Shown here in pieces: positions 13,001 to 22,700 of a DNA stretch of 64,000 nucleotides. Where the stretch lies: the NCBI RefSeq assembly GCF_921293095.1, contig NC_060247.1:110007111-110071110 (forward strand). Reading direction: 5' to 3'. The stretch comes from Ischnura elegans (lineage: Eukaryota; Arthropoda; Insecta; Odonata; Coenagrionidae). The translations under genes and the position numbers were made by a program. How positions within the stretch are numbered: the stretch's first letter is position 1; every line of letters starts with the position of its first letter. Below the pieces are notes generated by a model that was given only the letters and a program-made list of their open reading frames with translations, was not told the origin of the DNA and ran no database searches.

Positions 13001-14914
13001 TGATTTATGATTTATCCTTAGATTAAAATACCATTTACGCATCCATTCGTACCAATAAAATGCAAGAAATTTCAAATTGGAAAAGCATTCGCGCATTTGA
13101 TAAAGGAGATTTGTGTGGCACGTGTGGCGAAAAATAATTAAGGTAAAGATGAGTAACTTGTAAGCAAAATATACTGAAGCATTGGCGGATTTAGGGTGGG
13201 GCACAGGGACCCTTCCCCCTCCTCCAGTCGCTTAAAAAATAGCCGAGATTTTTGATACGGTTGTCATTACGTTTGTTTTATTTTGTGTATTACGGAGCCT
13301 CAACCATTTAATTCGAATTAATAACTGTCATATTTAAATTTATTAAGGAATAGATTAATAAATAGATCTCTGCAGAGAATTTTTATGAAAAAGAAAATTA
13401 CATGACATTATGACATTAGCATGGCCAGTGGCGTGATATTACTCAGAGACCTGAACAATGACAGCGGTGGATGATGAAAGACTCAGAACCTTCGAAAGAC
13501 ATATCCTTCGTACAATATATGGCCCAGTATACGACCGGGGGGTTTGGAGGGTAAGATATAATGAGGAAATAGAACAACTGATCGAAGGAAAGGACATAGT
13601 AAAGTTCATCAAAGCACAGAGGATACGATGGATGGGACATGTTGGGAGAATGTCAGGAGATGAGATACCAAAACGGATGGTTAAAGGGAGGCTATTTAAA
13701 GGAAGAAGATAGGGAAGGTCCAAGAGCAAATGGGTGGACCAAGTACAGTGTGACCTGTGCAAGATGGGAGTGAGAGGTTGAGGGGAGATTACTGCCAATA
13801 GGACAGAATGGGGAGCAGTAGTGCAGCAGGCAAAGGCCCACACTGGGCTCTAGTGCCGCAAAGCAGAAGAACTGTCATATCAAAATAAAGGGAATATTTT
13901 CTATGGTAAATATTGTAATTATTTTTAATGTCAAATATGAGAAGACCTGTCAGACCCATGTGGCCCCCCAGAAAAAATCCTGGATCCGACCCTGAACGGA
14001 AACATCCAGATTAACAAAAAGCACTAAAATTTCTCAGAGAATAATTAAAAATGGATGCAAAACATGTAAGGTATAACATGAATAGAGAAGAATTTTAGAA
14101 ACAAATGAAATTATGACGTGAGAAGAAATAGAATTTCTGTTAAAATCTGCATAACTTAGAATAAACGGATAAAAGCGAACCAGAATTTATTGGTAAATAC
14201 ATTCCAAGTGTTAAAGTTTCTCTAGCCAAATGTTATTTAGAAAAGAAAATAAAGTCAAAATCTGAGTAAATATCGAGCAAATCAGGTACGCTTTGATGAA
14301 TGCGGGTATAATAATTACCAAATTAGCACTAGGCAGAAGGTGTTAGGAAATCTGTCATTATTTTGCTCGAGAAGTGTATTAGCGCGAACTGAGAGTATTG
14401 AGCATAGCCTAAGTTTTATCCTAACAATTTTTTTATCGGTGGAATAAACAAATTCCTACAACGAACCGTCCGTAAAAATTCCTGCCTTATACCGTAAGAC
14501 CTACTTATGACGAGCATTTGTAAAATGATGCTCTCTCTGTGAGGAATGCCTGTTCTCCATTGCTCAAGCCATGTAACGCTGTCATATTTCTCCGGAGTCT
14601 CTAGCCTCAGGCATACAAATGCTGTAAATCGCAGCCCTCTGTTCCATCATCTTCCTACGATGAAACGGCAGTTTCAGGAATTTTTTGGTCACACAGTATA
14701 AACAGATAAACTTTCACGAAGGCAAATATTAGGATTTTCCATTTTGACAAGTGATTATTGTCATATGTTTGAACATATCTATTACTTTTTTAATGCATCA
14801 ATATGATTTTTCAAATAAATTGTCATTTGTGGGGACGTAAGTCAAAGAAAAGGCAAAAAATTATTAAAAGAAGTCGGTAATCTCACCGAAAATGATGAAA
14901 TGTCTATTCGACAT
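7054..14914 (-). CDS. Gene D: secreted Cys-rich protein, 27-kDa haemolymph glycoprotein-like (6 exons)
   Basis: I assembled exons from splice sites and similarity to the sister genes: 14914-14887, 12784-12666, 12030-11915, 11675-11524, 11398-11251 and 7195-7054 (stop). They join in frame into 234 residues. Exon 1 encodes MSNRHFIIF, and with the start of exon 2 gives a signal peptide ending near residue 19 (LLAVA). The mature protein has 14 cysteines. These include C-x8-C across exons 3/4, C-x17-C across exons 4/5 and three in exon 6, plus an extra C-x2-C pair in exon 3 shared with gene C. The spacing fits, from memory, the insect DUF1397/27-kDa haemolymph family, which is extracellular with unclear biochemical role. 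It is the most diverged of the four: exon 5 is one codon short and exon 6 is least alike. A LINE relic and a tRNA-like MITE lie in intron 5. All donors and acceptors are GT/AG. The start codon in exon 1 is the least certain part. Confidence 0.8.
7283..7330. repeat. hAT-like terminal sequence fragment
   Basis: CAGGGGCGGATCCACG followed by a T-rich run and CTGGG resembles the end of the element at 13181-13996 (in reverse orientation there). No matching opposite end is seen nearby, so only one terminus is called. It lies in intron 5 of gene D. Confidence 0.3.
8085..8190 (-). repeat. tRNA-derived SINE relic
   Basis: The minus strand carries a B-box-like GGTTCCCGGC, then GTGTGTTGTATTCTTGG and an inverted GGGTCC...GGACCC tail. 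The order matches the relic at 6718-6830. It lies just 5' of the LINE relic in intron 5 of gene D. Confidence 0.35.
8300..10135 (+). pseudogene. Degenerate RTE-like LINE reverse transcriptase
   Basis: Broken reading frames spell a non-LTR reverse transcriptase in order. A linker and RT lead-in occupy 8370-8899 (GVDELPIEFF). An RT core lies around 9040-9200 (EEQFGFRQGRGTRN and CFIDLEKAFDGVNW). The catalytic block FADDIVV is at about 9465-9487. A C-terminal cysteine/tryptophan region runs from 9598 (VFMYGSETCTIRKRDWDR). Several stops and frameshifts interrupt it, so it is dead. The endonuclease half is missing, the usual result of 5' truncation. It sits in intron 5 of gene D, antisense to the gene. 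The many minus-strand ORFs over it are shadows. Confidence 0.75.
10289..10413. mobile_element. Small inverted-repeat element with tRNA-like core
   Basis: Termini CAGAGAAAAAATCATTC (10289-10305) and its complement GAATGATTTTTTTCTCTG (10396-10413) flank a core that reads tRNA-like on the minus strand. The core has an 8-bp acceptor-like pairing CACCTCGG/CCGAGGTG, an A-box-like TAGCTTAACTGG and a B-box-like GGGTTTGTATCC inside a 5-bp T-arm-like stem. The anticodon arm does not fold, so it is not called as a tRNA gene. The element at 22694-22833 has a comparable plan. Confidence 0.5.
13181..13996. mobile_element. hAT-like element interrupted by LINE fragment
   Basis: The right end (13960-13996, reading inward TCAGGGTCGGATCCAGG) and left end (CATTGGCGGATTTAGGG at 13181) look like paired termini of the common GGCGGATCC type seen also at 7283. 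The middle, 13440-13860, is a LINE fragment that probably inserted later. The left terminus is degenerate and I could not establish an 8-bp target duplication. The whole lies in intron 1 of gene D. Confidence 0.35.
13440..13860 (+). pseudogene. LINE C-terminal fragment (RTE/R1-like)
   Basis: An open stretch at 13458-13712 encodes a typical LINE tail: DERLRTFERHILRTIYGPV, then IRWMGHVGRMSGDEIPKRM and a basic end. After a stop, related sequence continues (KSKWVDQVQCDLCKMGVRG). Only the region downstream of the polymerase is present, so this is a 5'-truncated dead copy. Confidence 0.65.
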
Positions 14915-15500
14915 CGTCTTCCTGGATGGCTTCTTATGGTGCTTTTAAAAAATATATCTTGATATTTTAAGGAAATAAATCACTATTTGGACTGCTTTGC
15001 TGTAACTTGTTATAAGTACTTCCCGCTGCAAGGCACTCACTAGGAATGATCCTCAATGAATGTGTATCCAATATCTCGCATCCCCTGAGGTCATGATCTC
15101 AATGCGTCTGGCTAACAACTCACCAAGAATGCATGCCCTCGCTTTGAAAATACTGAAATCCTTAAGTCGGTCGATATAAGCAACTCGCCAAGGAAGCAAA
15201 GTCCAGTAATAACATCGAAGTGTTCACAACATCTAATCTATAGAGAAAAATGATTTTTTTCTATTTACTTCGTAAACCATGTGGGAAGTTTTCGAGCTGA
15301 CAGTTTTTCACTGCTTTACACTGTATATACCTACATCGAAAAAACTTCTCACAGAGTCTTTGGATACGTGAAGAAATATGTTGACTTCTCTTATTTCTTA
15401 GGTATTAATCTTGTTGCCATCGTCTTTCCTGTTCTCGCGTGGTTCGCTGCACATTTAATTTCTAATAACTTGAGATTTTCATGCTCAAACTTTAGATGAA
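14740..15500. repeat. Segmental duplication, copy 1 (contains gene D exon 1)
   Basis: This block aligns over much of its length with 17970-18750 in the same orientation. Shared landmarks are AAATAAATTGTCATTTG, the exon-1 region, CTTGTTATAA with the ACTCACTA after it, and the TTCT-GGATAC stretch near 15358/18596. It carries gene D's first exon and upstream region. The second copy has lost the exon signals. Confidence 0.6.
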
Positions 15501-17969
15501 GTGTAAGCAAGGGCTCTTTAGGTGGCTGTATAGTAACAGCAAATTTAGACCTAAATTGGGAACCCCAATTTAAAAATTATTGCGGAAATTTTAAATTTTA
15601 AAAAAGTATCGAGGTACTTCTATAATGAGTTATCTTTAAATTCTGTAAATTTTCCTTCTGATTAACTTAAGTGGCATTTAATTTATTGATAGAATTTAAA
15701 TTCAGTTTAACAGTATCCAATAGACATTTAAAATCAGTGAATCAGCTCTAACGCGTCAACAGCCAATATGAACAGGATAATCATCTTGCCATCAAGATGG
15801 TATATTCTCCATGTACCGTAAAAATGGGGTTGATTGGTGTAAAATATTAGTCTAAATAAATCACGTGCTTTTTATAGGTACCATATCGCGGGTACAATAC
15901 TTCACGGAAACTATCTACAGTCTTGTACACCATGCCTCCAACTTCCTAGTGTGATATAATCTTTGAGTTCTCAAGTCATGAAGTATCTGCAAACAGAGCG
16001 GACATCATTTACATCAAGATTGGCGCTGCAGATGCCATGGGACAATTGCTCGTGTGATCGAATTGGCCCGGTATAATTAGATTTCCTTAAGAAGTAATTA
16101 ATTACGCATATTTAGGCATTATATCATTGCGCAAAGGTATTTATGGTTAACTGAAGAAGACACAGAATACTTAAGGAACTAAACGGCTCTTTACAATGAA
16201 TGAAAAAGCACAGCATTATTTCAGACGCTAGCCAGCTATATAAGCTCATGGAGTTTGATTGAAGCGCTATGTAAAACTTTTTTTAGAAATCTCGGGCGAA
16301 ACTTAGGGCTTGCGATTACACCAACGTTCGGGTTGCGCTTGATGAGGCGTCATTCAAGTGGCTACTCTTAATTGCCGTCTTGGTACCAGCTCCAGATAAT
16401 TGTAGCATGGGTTTCTATGAATTTGATCAAAACGAACGCGGTCTTACTTCGTTGAGAAGATAAAAATATTATTTTTATCTGCTCATGTGAGGAGAAAATT
16501 ATAACTTAATGGGCTCAAACAAATCCCAGTTTAGACGAATGGCAATGGTCAATTTTAGCCTCACTTGAAAAAGGCCAGATTGGCGCTCAAGCGATTCCAC
16601 TCCACGTGACGTCAGAGGGACCTAGTTTCTACACGAGAGGATAGGAGTTTTACATCGTCTGAGATTACCAATGCATGCATAAGTCTCAGAGCTCAGGGAA
16701 ACATCTCTTAATAATCACTTTTTAAAATTGTCTAAGGTCGGAAAGTTTCCTTCGTTTGATAAGGTATCACTAATCCATATTTAAGCCAAGCGCTACCTGC
16801 TATCTGGGTACTATGCTACCTTCTAGCAACCTGCGTCGTATCAGTGCTCAAGCCTCGTCTCAAGGTCACCTCACAGGGTGACAGCGGGAACCAGAAATAC
16901 ATCACACGGGCTTTTCCCATCATTCCTACTTAGCCGTCGCGTATTCGCACGCTTGAAAATTTTCACTTTTCGTTCAATCGCGGAAAATAGATATCGTCAT
17001 TCGAAAATCTAAGAGCGTGAAATACGTACTCCAGGCGTAATAATCTTTCGATTTAGGCAATAAATAAATGATAGGAAACCACCCTATTATGTAGATAGGT
17101 AGTTAGTAGGGAGACATAGGTTAACACGAAATTAGTCTTCCTCAATTAGCCATTTTGTCGTCACTTTTACCTTAAAAATTCTCAAAAGTCTTTGCTCATT
17201 TTTCAAGAGTTGATGGTGTCATTACTGTTCACGTTAGGCTTTTTACTCGTTCTTATTGGGTCATTAGACAAGATGGGACGAACCCCTTCTCTCGCCCGCG
17301 AACCATGGTTTAAGAGCCGGGACAAACGTCCAATTACGTGGGCAAGCCGTGTCCGATTACGTTTACTAATATTTGATGCTTTGGCTTGTGGGAAAGTCAC
17401 GGAAAAAATTTGTTGCGCACATCACAATTCATTAACCATTACTTCTCTCGTTCACACAAAATGTAGTAAAAAGGAACATCTATCCATGAACATTCGCATT
17501 AGCAATTGCTTTCATTGACGAAAGCAATCCCTCACAAGAGTGTGAACAATATCAAAACCACGTGAAGCCCATGTGCGAGGTCAGGAGTGGCTGATTATTA
17601 TAAGCCGTGAACTGGTTGGCAAGTTTTCTTGACGTCATCAACTAATATGTGCAAGGGTCAAGGCCGGTTAATTTTTGGTCGCGAATAGTTATGGAGAATG
17701 ACGACGAATCAAAAACGTAGAATATATCGGTCTCTTTACTTTATAACTTTATCATAATCGAGAATTGTAAAAAAATTGTAAACAAATTCATTCTTTTAGT
17801 CCTTGTGTATGTGAAATTCTTCCTACATGAATTATTAATGATATTTATATTTATAATCAATAGCACCAGTCCAGTGCCCTTTTCATCAGGGATGCCACAC
17901 ATTATTTACCTCGTATTTTGGTGTGTAGGAACTGGGGTTGGGCTTCTGTACTTCACTGTTTAATCCAGA
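15501..17969. other. Intergenic DNA, nothing recognised
   Basis: No ORF here resembles a known family. The longest (17192-17518, plus) overlaps an opposing ORF of similar quality and has no neighbours, splice context or repeats to support it. Confidence 0.5.
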
Positions 17970-18750
17970 ATTACATCCTACCATCTCGTACTGGTATTCT
18001 TTTACTCGATGGAAATATGTTTTTCGTTATTTTTTAATTTATAAACGATATATCCCAAATAAATTGTCATTTGATGTCAACAAAGAAGCAGAAATTATGA
18101 GAATTAGTTGTATCGTATTCTCTCCAAAAATAATGAAATGCCGTTTTGAAATTGTTCACCTGAATGGCTGCTTATTGTTTATAAAATACATTTTATCTTT
18201 AAAATATCAGAAAAGTTATTTGAGCTCCACTAAAAATTCTGATGCATCTGACTCTATCACTTGTTATAAATACTACTGGTTTCCAGACACTCACTAAAAA
18301 TTATCCTTAATGCACGTTTTACAATGGCTTGCATCCATTGACGTCATGATCTAAAGGTTTCAGAATAATGACTAGCGGAGAATACATGACCTAGGTTAAA
18401 ACATGAAATCCGAAAGACGATTAATATTTGCAACGAGTTTTCACTATGTGTACATCCCACGCACGCATTATTATTTTCCCTATTTAGGTACTTACTCCAA
18501 ATAACACGTTTTAGTGTTATAAATGAGAATTTTCCGAGTCGAGTCGACTTTACCCCAAAATGTACCGATACAAAAATTACTTTTACTTAGATTCTTCGGA
18601 TACGAGAAGACATGGGCTCACTTAGTTAATTTTTGGTGGTTTATCCCTATCTATTTTTCTATTTTCCTATCTATTTTTGCGCGATTCTCTGCATATTCCA
18701 TTTCTGACAACTTGAAAGCATGCTGATTTTGACTTAACATGTTTTGGCTA
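17970..18750. repeat. Segmental duplication, copy 2
   Basis: Second copy of 14740-15500. It holds a decayed version of gene D exon 1 at 18125-18152. It lies between gene D and gene C, consistent with a partial tandem duplication of the gene D 5' end. Confidence 0.6.
18125..18152 (-). pseudogene. Dead copy of gene D exon 1
   Basis: The 28 bases align without gaps to gene D exon 1 (14887-14914). The start codon has become ATT and the splice donor GT has become GA, so it can neither start translation nor splice normally. Without these changes it would read nearly the same hydrophobic peptide end (RHFIIFG). No other exon of a further gene copy is visible between 12785 and 19770. Confidence 0.55.
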
Positions 18751-19399
18751 TCTGTATATGTATTTCTTTCTTGAGCTGACGACTCTGTGTTCTAGTATTT
18801 GCATGAGATGGACATGAGGGACTTAGTCTATAGTGACTAGGATCTTCTCTATTACTTGATATTAAAAATAAGGGTATCTTTAGCTATTTTACAATATTGA
18901 GGGATTCGATACTCCGCGAGATATTTATAACATATGTGCATAAAAAACGGTGCTATTCCAGTTGCTAGATATTCATAAACTCCGGTGGGACTTTGATCCG
19001 TAACTGGGGATTTTTTTGGGGTCGATATAAGGGAATTTTCCATCCCGTGACTAGAAATATTAATTGACTGCATTGGAGTTTTATACAGGCTGGGGTGGCT
19101 AGCGGTATTTTTGCGGTTGTGAAAACCTCTTGAAAGATGGAGTGGAGGACATTCGCTTCTACTAAGCTGTCGCTAGGTCTTTCTTCATCGCCGTATTGAG
19201 TGACACTACCATGTATTTATTACCTTGAACCTCACGTACTGTTAGACCAAAATGCCTTCAGCTCTTTATCTAAACTTTCACAGTATCTCCTGGGTATTAT
19301 TTTCTTCTTTCTCTGACGCTGTTGCTGATGATGACTCTGTGCAATGGTTTCGCATTTGACCACCTCAAGGACCATGTCCACCTCGCTGCCGAGAACGCC

Positions 19400-19440
19400 A
19401 TCGACCGGTACCCGCCCTTTTCGGGCGGGTACTGGTCGAT
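19400..19440. repeat. GC-rich hairpin
   Basis: Arms ATCGACCGGTACCCGCCC (19400-19417) and GGGCGGGTACTGGTCGAT (19423-19440) pair with one mismatch around a five-base loop. It stands out in AT-rich surroundings. Function unknown; it could be a small palindromic element. Confidence 0.7.
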
Positions 19441-19686
19441 GAGTCTCCGTGTGATATTTCTTTGCGACTGGGTTCATGAGTGTCACGTTAATCAGGTTTT
19501 TTTTGAATCAACAGATACATTTCCGTTGCATGCATATTGGAGTTTGAAATCCTGCTTTGTAATGTAAATAAATTAATATTTATAGATAAAATAAATATCC
19601 ATAGACAAGTACAATAGTACCGTAAAGCTTTAATATTCAGATGATTACTACATCAACGTGCATAAAATTCTTAAAAGTAATTCAGG

Positions 19687-19692
19687 TTTATT
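19687..19692 (-). promoter_or_regulatory. Candidate polyadenylation signal of gene C
   Basis: AATAAA on the minus strand, about 80 bases past the gene C stop codon. Confidence 0.4.
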
Positions 19693-19770
19693 GAAGCCAC
19701 TATACATGCATGAGAGTGCACGTTCGCTATCATTTAAAGCAGCTAAATTAAAACTGCTTTCGTTGAGCTG

Positions 19771-22700
19771 CTACAGATACTTTGAGCATTGTTCAGTGTT
19801 CCTCCATTTGTTAATGAGTATTTGGGTAGAGTTTTTCATTTCCGACGAGCACTTTTCTGTAACCTTCTCTGCGCACGTCAAGAAGTCTAGGTATTTCCTG
19901 AAAAAAAGTATTTTTCTTATATTATAAGGTGTGGCATGTCAATGTTATTTAAATTTCAATGACTACGAAAAATTTGATTTTGAATCTTGTTAAATGAAAT
20001 AGCAGCACTGTTGTCACCATAGAGGTTTCTGATGAAGGCATCAGTAATTCCTGCCACCGTTCACCGGTGAAGCTAAGGATACCCCATTTTGTGTTATCAA
20101 GGGATAAAGTAGTATAAGTACGTAATTTTTTCTCCAAAGACGTCACGGCAATCCCTTTGCAACTCATTTTCGCGAAGAAAGTTTATTGGATCCGTATCAT
20201 AAAAGTGTAAAGTATTTTTAACAGCCTATCAATGGTAGGTAATAATCACCCATTACATTATAAAAAATTGGGTTGCGATGATAATTGGCTCCACTGAAAT
20301 TAAAAAGTGTAAATTATTAAGTCAGTATTTAGCTGATGAAGCAGTATGGCCGTGATTCTACGAAATTGGATGGGATATTACTATTACTATTTTATGGAAT
20401 TTAAGGAATTCACTTCGAAATGTAATATATTATATTGATTTTTATTTTTTTGTACTATTTCAATACTAGAATTGGTTCACTGAAGCCATGCCATTCTTTT
20501 TCGATCCATTACTAGATTTTTTATCTCAACGAAGCTATTCTTCCCCAATTCCTTTTTGATCGGTCCAAGCTACTTGCCCCTTGGTCCTCTTCTGGGGAAT
20601 GGCCGATTTTTTCCTGCATTTTATATCCAACGTTATTGCTGTTTTACGTAGGAAATAGAAATCACACTACGAATGTGGCGATTTTAATGTTATACCTTGT
20701 GGTCTGTTGAAACGCCATCAGTATATGCTCTTTAAAGGGAAATATTACAAGGTGTAGGAAACGAATGCTTCATTCAAGTTTTCAGGAAAATACATTTTAG
20801 CCACCGTGAAGTAGGGTACTCGTTCTTATCAATTTATGTTTTCTTCTGGACAGAATTCTCCTGCAACAATTGAGTCCTTCGTTAAGAAAGCAGACCTAAA
20901 GTAATCTCCCCTGCCCTAATCTAAAGAAGACACCCAAAAAACCCTAAAACTTTTGAAAAACCTACATCAGCGATGTCTTTCGTGTTTGTGTAAGATGTTG
21001 GTTTTTTAAAATAAAGATGAAGGCTTTAATGGTGCTATGATTACCTTAACTAAATGGGTTGTGATTCTGGAAGTCCATATGTCTAAACTACTCGGAATGG
21101 GGATTACTAACAGCTCGCTTCGGGGGAGACGTTGTCAGAGTCGTGCCCTCATTATGTTGATGAAATGTACAATTGTTTTTTACCGTCTGTATGCTTCGTC
21201 AGCCTTGGAATGCAGGAAAATTGTCGATTTATTTCAGTTGCACGCTAATGGGAAACAAAAAAAAAACGCGGTAGGTCAATAAGGCGTCCGCATTCGTGTA
21301 CAATTTTATGCTGACTTCTCTTTTATACATGAATGTCTTTTTTAGAAACCTCTATGATTGTAACCTTAGAGTAAGGATAGGTAAAAAGCGGGTAGCCAAC
21401 ACTCTGTTTGATATACATGTGTGCCCATCATATGTGTCGCGTGACGTGGGAAATTAACGCGACAGTTCAAAGTGTCACGCTGCGCAATCGTCTTCAGTGT
21501 CCTTGAGGTAGCTGTAATTGATAAAATCGCATCGCAAATCGGAGTAGCAATTCGTGTTGATTTTACCGCAATAATATTATATTTTGACGTAGATGCTACC
21601 TTAAACACACTTATGATTAATCTATCATTATTGAAAATTTAGGGACGTATCAAATTGAAGCACAATAGACTAAAATATTTTTTACTTTAATCAAATATGA
21701 AAAATCACTGTGGTTACCTTGAGCGATTATTCTTGGCACTCAAATGTAAAGCAATAAGGAACCGATTCGCTTACCGTACGCAAGTCACGTAACACAATAT
21801 CACGTTACTATTGAGACTTTCGAGGTACGTTGGTGCCAAGTTAGTTACGTCATCCGCCCTCCGCCCATCCTTACTCTAAGGTTGTATTCAAACAAACAGA
21901 TTCCCTGTATTTTTTGGTACATGTACCGTCAGTAATTTTCAATTATATTAGAATGATAGGTGAATTATAATTGTCGTACTAAGCCCACTTACCGGCAAAT
22001 GAACTGCTTGGTGTAAGGATCATTTTCTGGATTTACGAGGTCACAGTAAGCTATCCTGGTAAAATCGTGGGCACCCTCAAAATGAGGCTTGCACTCATAC
22101 CAGCTGCTTGTCAGGCAATCGCCTTGATCTTCGTCGAGAAATGCTGGAAATAAAGTGAAAGATGTTTCTGAAGTTTTCCCCAAATGGAAATTGCACTAAA
22201 ACACACTATACTCAACGCAGGTATATTCAACACGATTGCTTTGCAAGTTTTGTGGAGTAATTGATGAATAGCCTCCATCTTTCGTGTATCCACCGCGCAG
22301 TGCTACTGGAAAAACTGTCGTCACAACCAATGACTTCTGCGCGGTGGCACCCAGAGGATTGAGTATATTCTTATTTAGCAAGGACTAACAATCTGACCGC
22401 TCCCGAAATACAAATCTATTTATTTGAGATGTATGTATCAAATATGTCTACTGGTACCCGTGATCAACTCAGCATCATTCTCACAAAGTGTCTGAAGACT
22501 TAACTCGACCAATTCTCTGACGAATGGAACCATTTGAGCCGATTTATTTGAGAGGGAAATAAACAATCCCTCTGATTCTCGTATGCACCTTAGTACTTCG
22601 CTCTGCTTCCTGAAACAAAAACCGGGATATATTGTAAAATATGATTATCGTCCATGACAGATCGTCTGTTTTTTCAAGTATACAAATTACTCGGAGGAAA

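Noticed and set aside
16660..16682. Alternative first exon of gene D (short ATG...GT on minus strand)
   Set aside because: It lacks the HLIFI-like hydrophobic pattern and the phase-1 G ending; the exon at 14887-14914 fits both.
17192..17518. 108-residue plus-strand ORF
   Set aside because: No family resemblance, an overlapping opposing ORF, and no splice or promoter context.
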